Part shown: in pieces, positions 9,384 to 18,090 of the stretch
How positions within the stretch are numbered: the first letter of the stretch is position 1
Layout: every line of letters starts with the position of its first letter
NCBI GenBank assembly: GCA_016708435.1
Contig: JADJFV010000032.1
Coordinates: 112,295 to 176,294 of the forward strand
Direction of reading: 5' to 3'
Length of the DNA: 64,000 nucleotides
Source of the DNA: Leptospiraceae bacterium
GTDB taxonomy: Bacteria > Spirochaetota > Leptospiria > Leptospirales > Leptospiraceae
The notes under the pieces: generated by a model
What the model was told of the DNA's origin: nothing
What the model saw: the letters and a program-made list of their open reading frames with translations, nothing else
Databases searched by the model: none
Position numbers and translations under genes: made by a program

Positions 9384-9842
9384 ATGTCTATCGAAGAAAA
9401 ACTAAAATCTCTCGGATTGGAACTCCCACCAATTCCAAAGGCAATCGCTTCCTATATTCCAGCCAACGGAGCCGGAAATTTGGTTTTTACCTCCGGTCAA
9501 TTACCAATGAAAGAAGGAAAGCTTCTTTACACAGGACGAACAGGCGCAGAGGTCAGTCTCGAACAAGCAAAAGAGGCGATGAAACAATCCTGTCTAAATG
9601 CACTTGCAGCAATCAAAGGCTATATTGGCGACTTGGACAAAATAGGACGGGTTGTAAAAATAGGAGCCTTCGTGTCGTCGGATAACGCATTTTTCGAGCA
9701 ACACCTAGTGGCAAATGCGGCGAGTGATTTACTGATGGAGCTATTTGGCGAAGCTGGAAAACATGCTAGATTTGCGATAGGCGTAAACGCTCTTCCTTTA
9801 AATGCCTGCGTGGAATTAGAGTTAACAGTCGAAGTAAAATGA
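9384..9842 (+). CDS. RidA (YjgF/UK114) family protein
   Basis: 152 residues, longer than canonical RidA (about 130), as in the subgroup with an extended N-terminus (LKSLGLELPPIPKAIASYIP). Characteristic stretches are LVFTSGQLPM, an alanine-rich helix (CLNALAAIKGYIG) and HARFAIGVNALPLNACVELEL, where the Arg aligns with the catalytic Arg of imine deaminases. The likely role is hydrolysis of reactive enamine or imine intermediates of amino acid metabolism. The stop overlaps the start of the next gene (ATGA), so the two are probably translated together. Confidence 0.9.
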   Translation: MSIEEKLKSLGLELPPIPKAIASYIPANGAGNLVFTSGQLPMKEGKLLYTGRTGAEVSLEQAKEAMKQSCLNALAAIKGYIGDLDKIGRVVKIGAFVSSDNAFFEQHLVANAASDLLMELFGEAGKHARFAIGVNALPLNACVELELTVEVK

Positions 9843-10336
9843 TTTTAGTGAGATACATTCGTGATTTTCTATTTTTTATACCGATAGCCGCAATAGGCTG
9901 GATCAAGGTTCTTCTGCGTTTTCTAGCCTATCTCTATTCTATCTGGCAAAAAAAATCTTCATTCGAAAAGGTTTCTATTCTAGTATTATTTTCCCAACTC
10001 GTATTTGCGACAAGACCCTGGTTTGAATACAAGATTCAATTCAACGAAGTCACAGAAGTTTTATCTGTGTCTTCCAAAGTCAACTTAATCTTCATCTTCC
10101 TCTCATTGGCTAATTTTATTTTGCTGCTAATCAATGTTTCCTTCTCGCGGCTAATGATTTTTATCTTACAAATAATTATGGGAGTCTTATTTCTTGTCGG
10201 CTACCAAAGCCCAACTTCTCTTCATGTGGATTTCCTTAACCCAAGCGATTATAAATTCAATCTCAATTTCTATCTATTCGCGGGTGCGTATTTTTTCGCA
10301 CTGCTTCTTTCGATTCGCGGATTCTTGAAGAGGTAA
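9839..10336 (+). CDS. Hypothetical four-helix membrane protein
   Basis: 165 residues, family not recognised. Four hydrophobic segments can be seen (about 8-35, 44-60, 80-125 as two, 140-160), with a short extracytoplasmic loop WFEYKIQFNEVTEV between the second and third. There are no charged catalytic motifs. It overlaps the RidA gene by four bases and ends shortly before the convergent metalloenzyme gene. It may be a small accessory membrane protein; no function is proposed. Confidence 0.7.
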   Translation: MILVRYIRDFLFFIPIAAIGWIKVLLRFLAYLYSIWQKKSSFEKVSILVLFSQLVFATRPWFEYKIQFNEVTEVLSVSSKVNLIFIFLSLANFILLLINVSFSRLMIFILQIIMGVLFLVGYQSPTSLHVDFLNPSDYKFNLNFYLFAGAYFFALLLSIRGFLKR

Positions 10337-10369
10337 AATATAGGGAAATGACGGTCAACTTATACAGAT

Positions 10370-11319
10370 TCAGGAGTTAGGTAAAACTTCCCACTTAAGT
10401 TCAATGTCTACTCCTAGCTTTTCATATAAAAGTGGAACTATATCGCATAACGCAGAAATTTTATCTTTAAAAGAATCAGTGTGTTTACCATAGAGATAGG
10501 TTGGAACCGGGTTTGTTGTATGAGTTGTGGTTGTTAGGTTTTCTAGATTTCCATGGTCGGAGGTGATGATGAGTTGGTGTTTGGTTTTATCCATTGCATC
10601 GTGGATACCTTCGATAAACCGCTCTACTGTGTGTATGACTCTTTCTGCCATTTCCCAGTTTTGATCGTGACCTGTCTTATCAGTTAGGAAATATTCAAAT
10701 ATCACCAAATCATAATTATCCGACATTTTTACTACATTCTTTCCTACTTCATAGGGATCACGAAGATCGAGTAGACTATCTCCGGGAGGAAGAAAACTCT
10801 TCGCAAACTCTCGAAAGAATTCATGCGATATATCCATGAAGACTCCATTGTGATTTCGCAAATCTTCCATATCCCGAAATGGAATTTTAGAAGCCTGCTG
10901 AATCATCGTTGAGGCAGATACATGCTTTGGTTTTTTCTTTACGTTTTCGAAATAGATTGGGCTGTAGCAGTTTAGAACTGCCGCTTTTTTTCCTCTCTCG
11001 TCTAATACTTTTAGAATGGAAAATTCATCTATAATCTTACGAAGGGTAAATGTTGGATAGCCGCTGATATGTCTTTGTAGAACTTGTGGTGCGTTAATTC
11101 CTGTCCAGATAGCAGTCTGCCCCGTCGCACTCTGAGGCAAACCTTTTATTCCCATAGAAGCATCGGTTTTTACATACACTCCCTCGGCTAATTTGCTATT
11201 AGCCGGTAAAGGTAAATCAGCAAGGGGAAGAAAAAACCCTTTGCGTATTTAGCGAAAGGATTCTTTTCTACATCGTTCTCGCCAAAGCCGACGCCATCTA
11301 TGAAGAAATAGATAATCAC
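10370..11319 (-). pseudogene. Metalloenzyme-superfamily protein (phosphoglycerate mutase/alkaline phosphatase fold), frameshifted
   Basis: A GTG at 11319 overlaps the glyA stop (GTGA) and opens a frame reading VIIYFFIDGVGFGENDVEK, the first metal-binding motif of the alkaline phosphatase superfamily. That frame fails after FFFPL near 11225. The next frame continues without a break as ADLPLPANSKLAEGV, then SATGQTAIWTG (likely nucleophile region) and TSDHGNLEN (late metal ligands), to the stop at 10370. Total length is one base short of a multiple of three, so a single base, probably a C in the CCCC run, is missing. It is either a young pseudogene or a sequencing error; restored, it would be about 316 residues and complete. 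Downstream-only translation from 11179 would lack the first metal site. Confidence 0.8.
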
Positions 11320-12557
11320 AAGCGGAATTTGTCCATTGGGAATTGTTTTGTGATTTCGGCAACGCCTGCTTTTACTTCTTTCTTCTTTTTGTCGTCTGTC
11401 ATGTTTTCGAGTAAATCACAGATGAGATGTCCCACTTTTTCGAATTCGGTTTTACCTAGTCCGCGTGTTGTAAGAGCAGGTGAACCTAAGCGGATACCGG
11501 AAGTAACCGCTGGAGGTTTTTCATCAAATGGAATTCCATTTTTGTTTACTGTGACTCCTACTTTGTCTAGCTCATTCGCTGCATCTAGTCCGGTTAATCC
11601 TTTTACGGAAACATCCACAAGCATAAGATGATTATCCGTTCCACCACTGATGACTCTAAAGCCTCTCTTCACAAATACTTCTGCGAGTATACGCGCATTA
11701 TCCACTACGTTTTGGATATAAGTTTTGAATTCTGGTTTTAATGCTTCTCCAAATGCTACTGCCTTTGCAGCAATCACATGCATTAAAGGTCCACCCTGCA
11801 CTCCTGGAAATACACGAGAATTTAAAATCTTTTCGTGCTCGCTAGAGGATATGATTAATCCACCGCGTGGTCCTCTGAGCGTCTTATGAGTAGTAGTCGT
11901 TACATAATCACAAACTCCTACCGGTGTAGGATGATGACCAGTAACCACAAGACCAGAGATATGTGCGATATCCGCCATGATCTTTGCTCCGACTGATTTT
12001 GCGATTTCTGCAAATTTTGCAAAATCTATTTCGCGCGGATACGCAGAAGCACCCACTACTATAAGTTTTGGTTTATGCTCTTTAGCAAGACGATTTACTT
12101 CATCATAATCAATTCTGTTTGTATCTTTGGTAACTCCGTAAGGAACTACATGGTAATTTCTTCCACTAAAATTGACTGCGGAACCATGCGTTAGGTGACC
12201 GCCATGGGCTAAATTCATTCCCATAAATGTATCGCCTGCACTTAATGCAGCAAGAAATACTGCCATATTAGCTTGAGCGCCGGAATGTGGTTGTACATTG
12301 ACATACTCTGCATTAAACATTTTCTTTGCTCGCTCGATTGCTAGCTCTTCTACTCGGTCTGCATTTTCACAACCGTTATAATATCTTTTTCCCGGATAGC
12401 CTTCTGCGTATTTATTTGTAAGTGTTGAATGGTAGGCTTCTAGAACTGCTTGGGATACAAAGTTTTCGGAAGCGATCATTTCAAGAGATTCTTCTTGCCT
12501 CTTGTCTTCGTGTTTGAGTGCCGCAAATACATCTGGGTCTTGTTTTTCTAAATACAT
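11316..12557 (-). CDS. glyA: Serine hydroxymethyltransferase
   Basis: 413 residues from the ATG at 12557, which has AAGGAA six bases upstream; a TTG at 12572 would add five residues but lacks such a site. This PLP enzyme converts serine and tetrahydrofolate to glycine and methylene-tetrahydrofolate. Visible signatures are NKYAEGYPGKRYYNGC, VQPHSGAQANMAV, the PLP Lys region TTTTHKTLRGPRGG and the C-terminal QFPMDKFRL. Length is normal for the family. It follows the lipoate ligase gene and is coupled to the frameshifted metalloenzyme by a GTGA overlap. Linking glycine and lipoate genes may point to the glycine cleavage system, whose genes are not in the window. Confidence 0.97.
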   Translation of the reverse strand: MYLEKQDPDVFAALKHEDKRQEESLEMIASENFVSQAVLEAYHSTLTNKYAEGYPGKRYYNGCENADRVEELAIERAKKMFNAEYVNVQPHSGAQANMAVFLAALSAGDTFMGMNLAHGGHLTHGSAVNFSGRNYHVVPYGVTKDTNRIDYDEVNRLAKEHKPKLIVVGASAYPREIDFAKFAEIAKSVGAKIMADIAHISGLVVTGHHPTPVGVCDYVTTTTHKTLRGPRGGLIISSSEHEKILNSRVFPGVQGGPLMHVIAAKAVAFGEALKPEFKTYIQNVVDNARILAEVFVKRGFRVISGGTDNHLMLVDVSVKGLTGLDAANELDKVGVTVNKNGIPFDEKPPAVTSGIRLGSPALTTRGLGKTEFEKVGHLICDLLENMTDDKKKKEVKAGVAEITKQFPMDKFRL

Positions 12558-12568
12558 TTCTGTTTCCT

Positions 12569-13420
12569 TCAAGGTTTACTAAAAATAAATTCTATATTTG
12601 CATATTTTTCTGACATAAGCCTTTTTGCATCTCTAAAAACCTGTCGTAAAAACTTTCTATCGCTTACTCCATCCACCTTACTATCGCTCGGGGTAAAATT
12701 ATTTTCCAAATACTCCAGAAAAATTTTATGCAAGTCTAGCTTAAATTGGGATATGGAAAAGTCCCTCGGAAGAGAAGTTAAAAAATCAGAATGCTTTCGG
12801 TTCTTTCTGTATTCAGGTTCTTCCGGTGGATGGGATAGATTTTGCAACACACGATCGATTATCTTTGTATCCAAAATCATTGTTCCATGCTGCACAATGC
12901 AGTCTCTCTTTCGAAACTGAGCATTGCCCGAAATCTTTTTCAGAACTCCAGCACTTTCAACGGCTATATCTGATTTGCCGGCTGAGTCAGCGCTTATGCC
13001 TTGTCGGGCAAGTGCTTTTGTGAGAAGTCCAAGTAAGATCACATAAGAATCTTTCACGGGGTATAATTCTTTTTTTTCTTTGGTTGATGCGAAAAGCGAA
13101 TAATTAAGATTAAACGCTTCATCATGAAAGACTGTTCCTCCACCGGAAGCACGTCTTGTGATGTAGAGAGAGTCTTCCTGAAACTTTCTAGTCTTTTGTA
13201 GACTTGGAAATCTTTCCTTAAAAGAATCAATCGTTTCTGAAGGAATATTTTTCGCTACACTATCTGAAATTCCAAGCACGACTGTATTGTGATTTGTCCA
13301 GAATCGAAGCGCTCCGCTGTAACCAAAGTCAAGTAAGTTAATCGCAATAGCCTCTTCCAATGCTAGATTGAAATAGGGGCTATAGCGTGATAGCTGGTCA
13401 AAGAAAAAAAATGAATTCAC
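12569..13420 (-). CDS. Lipoate-protein ligase A family protein
   Basis: 283 residues, starting at a GTG that overlaps the rhomboid stop (GTGA). The BPL/LplA catalytic fold shows NLALEEAI near residue 20, RFWTNHNTVVLG, the signature RRASGGGTVFHD near 103, NLNYSLF, the Lys-containing SGNAQFRKRDCIVQHGTMIL. The family attaches lipoate to E2 subunits or the H protein using ATP; some members are octanoyl transferases. Specificity cannot be decided from sequence. The adjacent glyA makes the glycine cleavage H protein a reasonable target (inference). Confidence 0.87.
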   Translation of the reverse strand: MNSFFFFDQLSRYSPYFNLALEEAIAINLLDFGYSGALRFWTNHNTVVLGISDSVAKNIPSETIDSFKERFPSLQKTRKFQEDSLYITRRASGGGTVFHDEAFNLNYSLFASTKEKKELYPVKDSYVILLGLLTKALARQGISADSAGKSDIAVESAGVLKKISGNAQFRKRDCIVQHGTMILDTKIIDRVLQNLSHPPEEPEYRKNRKHSDFLTSLPRDFSISQFKLDLHKIFLEYLENNFTPSDSKVDGVSDRKFLRQVFRDAKRLMSEKYANIEFIFSKP

Positions 13421-14235
13421 TCGGCGTAGTATTTAGTAGACGCATCTTTTAGGAATTGTTTTTCTTTTCTAGAAAGTGATTTCATTCCTTTCTTTGAAAT
13501 TTTATCTAAGAGTTCATCCACTGTTTCCTTAGCATTTTGTCTTCGATACATTTCTTCCTGATATCGTTTCATTTTTTGTTTTTGCAAATAGCGGCTAATG
13601 GAAAAATTAAAATCATATTTGTATTTTGTCTTTGCAAAGAAAAAGATTACTCCCCCGATAAGCCCACCGAGATGCGCCATATGAGCAATATGCGTATCAC
13701 CATTGAACATCATCATAACCATTAATAAGGGGATAAGAAATTTCATTTTGATAGGAAAAATTCCCCAAAATAAAACTTCACGATTAGGCCATAGAAGTGC
13801 AAAAACTACCATGACTCCTAATACTCCTCCTGAAGCTCCGACTACGCTATGCTGATTAATTCCCAGATTATGAACGAGCCAAGTTACGAACCCACCCATA
13901 AAAGCGGAAAAAAAATAGAGAATATAAAAGTTCTTTTTTCCCCAGAGCGCTTCAATTTCACAGCCAAAGAACCAGAGATTTAGCATGTTAAAGAGAATAT
14001 GCCAAAAGCCTCCGTGCAAAAAACTGTAAGAAATTAACTGAAAGATGTAGAAATGGTTGACCATATTTGGATTCAGTGCAAATATACCTTCCAAGATTTT
14101 TGCATTGAAGAAATGGTCGGTAAAAGCCTGCAATAAAAAAATTACAGTGTTGCTGATGATAAGAAATTTGACGGCTGGTGTCCAAGTAGGTCCCAACCTC
14201 ATTTCATAGTTGCGAGAATTTCCCATAGATACCAT
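13417..14235 (-). CDS. Rhomboid family intramembrane serine protease
   Basis: 272 residues with about six membrane helices. The catalytic Ser lies in VVGASGGVLGVM (GxSG motif) and the catalytic His in HIAHMAHLGGLIGG two helices later. The upstream SFLHGGFWHILFNMLNLWFFG matches the conserved HxxxN region of loop 1 and helix 2. The C-terminus (about 205-272) is a cytoplasmic basic helix region with KMKRYQEEMYRRQN. It is the first gene of a minus-strand operon with the lipoate ligase, glyA and the metalloenzyme, overlapping the ligase by four bases. Substrates are unknown. Confidence 0.93.
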   Translation of the reverse strand: MVSMGNSRNYEMRLGPTWTPAVKFLIISNTVIFLLQAFTDHFFNAKILEGIFALNPNMVNHFYIFQLISYSFLHGGFWHILFNMLNLWFFGCEIEALWGKKNFYILYFFSAFMGGFVTWLVHNLGINQHSVVGASGGVLGVMVVFALLWPNREVLFWGIFPIKMKFLIPLLMVMMMFNGDTHIAHMAHLGGLIGGVIFFFAKTKYKYDFNFSISRYLQKQKMKRYQEEMYRRQNAKETVDELLDKISKKGMKSLSRKEKQFLKDASTKYYAE

Positions 14236-14316
14236 AGGTTTGAAGCATATATAACTTGTAAAAACTAAATTGGTATTTATAGTGGTTTACTATAAAATTT
14301 AATAAGAACGACTAAC

Positions 14317-15267
14317 GTGAAAATAAAACTTTATGGAACAAGAGGCTCAATAGCCTCACCGCTCAGTAATAGTGCTTACCAAGAAAAAGTATTAGAGATT
14401 CTTGGGTTATTCGCGGCTAAGCAAATTAAATCTCAAGAAGAAGTGAACAACTTTTTTGATACACTACCAGAATATCTAAAATACACCAGCGGTGGGGATA
14501 CTACTTGTATATCTGTCACATCGGATGCAGGCAAGGTATTCATGGTGGATTGTGGAACGGGGGCAAGAAATTTGGGTGACGAACTCATTCGCACTGAATT
14601 TGGTAAAGGAAAAGGAGTTTTAGAACTTTTTTTCACCCACACTCATTGGGATCATATCCAGGGTTTGCCCTTTTTTAAACCTGTCTATATCCCAGGAAAT
14701 CAAATCAATTTTCATTCTCCGTACAATGACCTAGAAGCAAGACTCATCCAACAGCAGGTAAAGGAATTTTTCCCAATGCCGTTTCATGGAACTGCTTCAA
14801 CAAAAAAATTTCGCACAATACAACGTGGCGAGCCTATTACATACGACACGATGACTATAGACTTCTACCCACTAAAACATCCCGGTGGCTCTTACGCATA
14901 TAAGTTTACTGAAAACGGTAAAACTTTCATCTTTGCTACGGATGCTGAGTTCACTGGGGATGATATGGATTTAATTCGTTCTATGGCACCCTTCTTCAAT
15001 GGAGCGGACATGCTTGTTTTAGATTGTCAATACACACTAGATGAATCTTTTGCTAAGTTTGATTGGGGGCATACTTCCTACACAATGGCAGTGAATTGTG
15101 CTACCATTTGGAACATTAAGACTTTAGTTATGACGCATCATGAGCCCGCTTACAATGATAAAAAAATCTATGAAATCTACGAAGATGCTAAGTTACACAA
15201 GACCTATCTAGAAGGTAGTCCTCTTGATATTATTCTTGCTAGAGAAGGATTAGTTTTAGATTTATAG
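14317..15267 (+). CDS. MBL-fold metallo-hydrolase
   Basis: 316 residues from a GTG at 14317. The N-terminus KIKLYGTRGSIASP, followed by SGGDTTCISV, is typical of the ribonuclease Z-like / PhnP-like branch of the metallo-beta-lactamase fold. The metal-binding motif is FFTHTHWDHIQGLPFF near residue 107; further ligands are in LKHPGGSYAY, FATDAEF and MTHHEPA. Such proteins often hydrolyse cyclic phosphodiesters or nucleotides, and in several bacteria are fused to signalling domains; here the protein stands alone. A strong hairpin terminator follows the stop. Substrate unknown. Confidence 0.85.
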   Translation: MKIKLYGTRGSIASPLSNSAYQEKVLEILGLFAAKQIKSQEEVNNFFDTLPEYLKYTSGGDTTCISVTSDAGKVFMVDCGTGARNLGDELIRTEFGKGKGVLELFFTHTHWDHIQGLPFFKPVYIPGNQINFHSPYNDLEARLIQQQVKEFFPMPFHGTASTKKFRTIQRGEPITYDTMTIDFYPLKHPGGSYAYKFTENGKTFIFATDAEFTGDDMDLIRSMAPFFNGADMLVLDCQYTLDESFAKFDWGHTSYTMAVNCATIWNIKTLVMTHHEPAYNDKKIYEIYEDAKLHKTYLEGSPLDIILAREGLVLDL

Positions 15268-15278
15268 TAAGAGCGTTT

Positions 15279-15305
15279 AAAGGGGTAATTTCGAATTACC
15301 CCTTT
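15279..15305. terminator. Bidirectional intrinsic terminator
   Basis: Perfect 12-bp inverted repeat AAAGGGGTAATT (15279-15290) and AATTACCCCTTT (15294-15305) around TCG. It lies between the convergent ends of the MBL hydrolase (stop 15267) and the FecR lipoprotein (stop 15325). The A and T runs at its edges allow termination on both strands. Confidence 0.85.
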
Positions 15306-15324
15306 ACTGAGTTTTCTTTTTAGA

Positions 15325-16497
15325 CTACAATTCGATTGAATCTACTTCTTCTTCTTTGTATGTTTCCTGACCATCTGTTGTTAGAACATAATACAGATTA
15401 CTCTCAAGAAATATTACCCCTTTGACTTTCTTTCCAGACTTTAAGATTAAGGTCTGTAAACTCTTACCGGTTATTTGCTCGATTCTTTTAAGAAGTGCAT
15501 CTTCGCTCTTTGCATTTCTTTCCTTTACTGCTCCTGCTACTGTTACGGAATTTCCAGATTCGAGTTTTTGTTTTTCAATCGCAATCAACTCGGCGTATTC
15601 TTTAAGCTTTGTTTCTACTTCGCCATTCTTCGTATTCTCTACTTTCAAAGTTCCATTGTCCTTTAAAGACTTTTCGATTACAGGATTTTCTTTTCCTGCA
15701 ACTTGATTATCTTTGTCAATGGTCGCAACAGCTTTTTGAACTTCTTCATTGCTAAGTTTTGATTGGAGGTTAAGATTGATTTGCTTGATTGATTCACCGA
15801 GTCCTGTTTCTTTTAAGATTTTATCTGTTTGTGTTTTTGTCACAGATGTTTTTTGACCGGCTTCAATGATTTGCTCTTGCGCTTCGATTTTTTTATTGAT
15901 AGTGCTAATCGTTAGACTTTTTTCTTGCACTTCAATAGGAAGCTCTTCTGCTTCTGGAATTCTCACTCTAGAGGCGACCTTACCCTCTGTTACGGAAAGT
16001 GTTGTAGAACCATCCTTTGATACATTTACTTCAAACTTTGTTCCTCGAACACCAGCAGTTTGTGTAGGTGTTACAACTTGAAAATTCTCTCCGCTTTTTA
16101 GTTTGCCAGAAACATTCACCATCGCTGTTCCAATGCTAACTACAGTGCTTGGAACTTGTTTGCCATTAACCGCAATCGTCTTTAATTGGAAGCTCGATTC
16201 TGATTTCATACGCATAACGATGCCAGCATCTGAATCTTTGATTTGAAGATCACAAGCCGAATTCTTACCTGTTTTAACAGATTCATTTTCCAAAATAACA
16301 TCACCTGTTTTTATCTTCTTTGTTCCACTTTGCACATCTCCAACTACGAATAGAACAACACCGGAGAGTGTCGGTTTACTCACAGTATCCGCAACTTTTC
16401 CTTCTTCCTTTTTGCAATTTACTAGCGGCAAAAAGAGAAGATTGATTCCTATCACCAAGCTTACCAATTTCACTTTTTTATGTCCTGCACTTTCCAT
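15325..16497 (-). CDS. FecR-domain lipoprotein, LipL45-like
   Basis: 390 residues. An N-terminal membrane segment ends in LPLVNCKK, a spirochaete-type lipobox with Cys28. Residues 45-165 form a FecR domain: GDVQSGTKKIKTGDVI, VKTGKNSACDLQI and the hallmark TPTQTAGVRGTKFEV. The rest is helical and charged. In leptospires a FecR-domain lipoprotein of similar size is LipL45; equivalence is by architecture. The start has AAGGAG upstream. FecR domains usually relay signals to ECF sigma factors, but no sigma factor gene is near, so a structural or sensing envelope role is as likely. Confidence 0.8.
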   Translation of the reverse strand: MESAGHKKVKLVSLVIGINLLFLPLVNCKKEEGKVADTVSKPTLSGVVLFVVGDVQSGTKKIKTGDVILENESVKTGKNSACDLQIKDSDAGIVMRMKSESSFQLKTIAVNGKQVPSTVVSIGTAMVNVSGKLKSGENFQVVTPTQTAGVRGTKFEVNVSKDGSTTLSVTEGKVASRVRIPEAEELPIEVQEKSLTISTINKKIEAQEQIIEAGQKTSVTKTQTDKILKETGLGESIKQINLNLQSKLSNEEVQKAVATIDKDNQVAGKENPVIEKSLKDNGTLKVENTKNGEVETKLKEYAELIAIEKQKLESGNSVTVAGAVKERNAKSEDALLKRIEQITGKSLQTLILKSGKKVKGVIFLESNLYYVLTTDGQETYKEEEVDSIEL

Positions 16498-16519
16498 AAT
16501 TTTCTCCTTTATCCCTAAG

Positions 16520-16972
16520 CTACTTTGTTTTAAAATTAATGCTCTTTGTTACCCGCGTTGTTTCAAAATTACCGCCAATGATTGCGCGCTCTTTAGATTC
16601 TGTGTCTGTAAAAAAAATTGCATTCGATGGATTCTCTTTGAAATATCCCAAATTCAAAATTCCAAAAGCACCTAACGCACCATTGCCATGATTATAACTA
16701 CTCCCAAAACAACCGGAAGCTCCAAACGTTGGATAAGATAGACTCCCTCCTTGCACATGGATATAAGGTTGCTTATAAAAAATTCCGGAAGCCCAATGAA
16801 AGGGAGAAATAAAACAATCCAGAAACGTTCCCGTTCCAACAAAAATCGTATCTGTGATATAGGTTTGACTCTTGCCGCTAGAATCAACATGTTTTATAAT
16901 GAACGCGGAACAACCTCCATTTATAATGATACTAATAATTAACAAAGATACTCGAAAAAAATTCATACACAT
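16520..16972 (-). CDS. Small hypothetical lipoprotein
   Basis: 150 residues, family not recognised. A hydrophobic N-terminus (FFRVSLLIISIIINGGC) ends with a lipobox Cys at about residue 21. The mature part has PFHWASGIFY and a Gly-rich stretch (GASGCFGSSYNHGNGALGAFG) that looks beta-rich. A second ATG two codons in could also serve as the start. It lies 22 bases upstream of the FecR lipoprotein on the same strand, so the two may be one envelope operon. Probably exposed on a membrane surface; function unknown. Confidence 0.65.
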   Translation of the reverse strand: MCMNFFRVSLLIISIIINGGCSAFIIKHVDSSGKSQTYITDTIFVGTGTFLDCFISPFHWASGIFYKQPYIHVQGGSLSYPTFGASGCFGSSYNHGNGALGAFGILNLGYFKENPSNAIFFTDTESKERAIIGGNFETTRVTKSINFKTK

Positions 16973-17093
16973 TATCTCTTGTCTCCAATAATTAAAATAT
17001 AGGACTCAATCCTTACTCTGTTCATCTCGGTATTGAATAAAAAAAGATGTCGCATACTGATGATTTAACGCTACTGAGTCAGATTGAGATTAG

Positions 17094-17113
17094 TAAAAGA
17101 CTAACGTCTTTTA
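17094..17113. repeat. Small hairpin upstream of the 17233 gene
   Basis: TAAAAGAC and GTCTTTTA form a perfect 8-bp stem with loop TAAC. It sits in the 260-base gap between divergent genes starting at 16972 and 17233, where no ORF is evident. It may be a weak terminator or operator. Confidence 0.3.
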
Positions 17114-17232
17114 TGATTCCATTAAATCGAATAGAATGGAATTGTCACTCAAAATAAAATTTTTCGAAGTATACATTAGGATTACCTAATTATATATTGA
17201 CGATTCTTTCCCATTTCATTTATTGATATGTC

Positions 17233-18090
17233 ATGCATACTGTAAATACATCCATCAAAACGAAATTTCAAATTATTCTATTTCTCATTATTAATTTATC
17301 TTTTTATAATTCCCTGTTTGCCGAATCCGTCCGTTTAACGAGTGGTCAGATTTTGGAAGGAAAGATTTTGGAAGACTCGGAAAAGGTCATTGTCATTCAA
17401 ACGAACAAAGGCACATTTACAGTTCGAAAAACAGATATACTAGAAATGGAACGTCCGGGCTCAAAGGATACAATTGTAAGACCACCCGAAGATAAAAAAA
17501 TTGGAAAATTGGGATTAGCGTTTATGAGTTTCATTCCCGGATATTCCCCAATGTATCAATCCAAAGAGCATCCCGAGTTTGGAATCCCACTAGCAATGCT
17601 GAGTTTAAATTACTTTTATCACTTACTTCAATTTCAATTTAATTCATCAAGACCTGGATTTTTAAACTCAATCGAAATGAAAAATCCTATGGCACTGTAT
17701 TATAATGTTTTTGTAGCACCCACAATCGTAGGGGAGCAGATGGGGATAATCCCGAAAAACCCCACTAATAATCCGATCAATGATTTTTACACGTACAGCC
17801 AAGCACTGACGACATACGTCAATGCAAGAAGCATTCTTTACAACAATAATAGTGATCGTATCGTAGAAGGCAAATTGATGACAGAAGTAGAATATCTAAA
17901 TGAGAAAAAAAGATATTTAGCTAGCTTTGTTGCGGTGTCTGTATTAAACGGAGCCCTTTCGTATTATCTTCTGAGCAGTGAAGGAAATCTTGGAGCACTC
18001 TATAAAACAGAAACCAAGGGAATCAAAACTGTATTCTATGCATTTCCCGCACCGGATGGGGGCATATTTGGTGTAGCCTCTAGATTCTAA
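17233..18090 (+). CDS. Envelope protein with an N-terminal SG-x-I-x-GKI domain
   Basis: 285 residues. A signal peptide (to about 30, ending LFAES) is followed by a short beta domain (about 33-75) reading RLTSGQILEGKILEDSEKV. The same pattern occurs three times in the protein encoded at 19103-20035. The rest is Pro/Tyr-rich with two hydrophobic stretches (about 97-140 and 235-255). The pattern resembles small Sm-like barrels in spirochaete envelope proteins. The 3' end overlaps the convergent LRR gene by four bases. Function unknown. Confidence 0.65.
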   Translation: MHTVNTSIKTKFQIILFLIINLSFYNSLFAESVRLTSGQILEGKILEDSEKVIVIQTNKGTFTVRKTDILEMERPGSKDTIVRPPEDKKIGKLGLAFMSFIPGYSPMYQSKEHPEFGIPLAMLSLNYFYHLLQFQFNSSRPGFLNSIEMKNPMALYYNVFVAPTIVGEQMGIIPKNPTNNPINDFYTYSQALTTYVNARSILYNNNSDRIVEGKLMTEVEYLNEKKRYLASFVAVSVLNGALSYYLLSSEGNLGALYKTETKGIKTVFYAFPAPDGGIFGVASRF

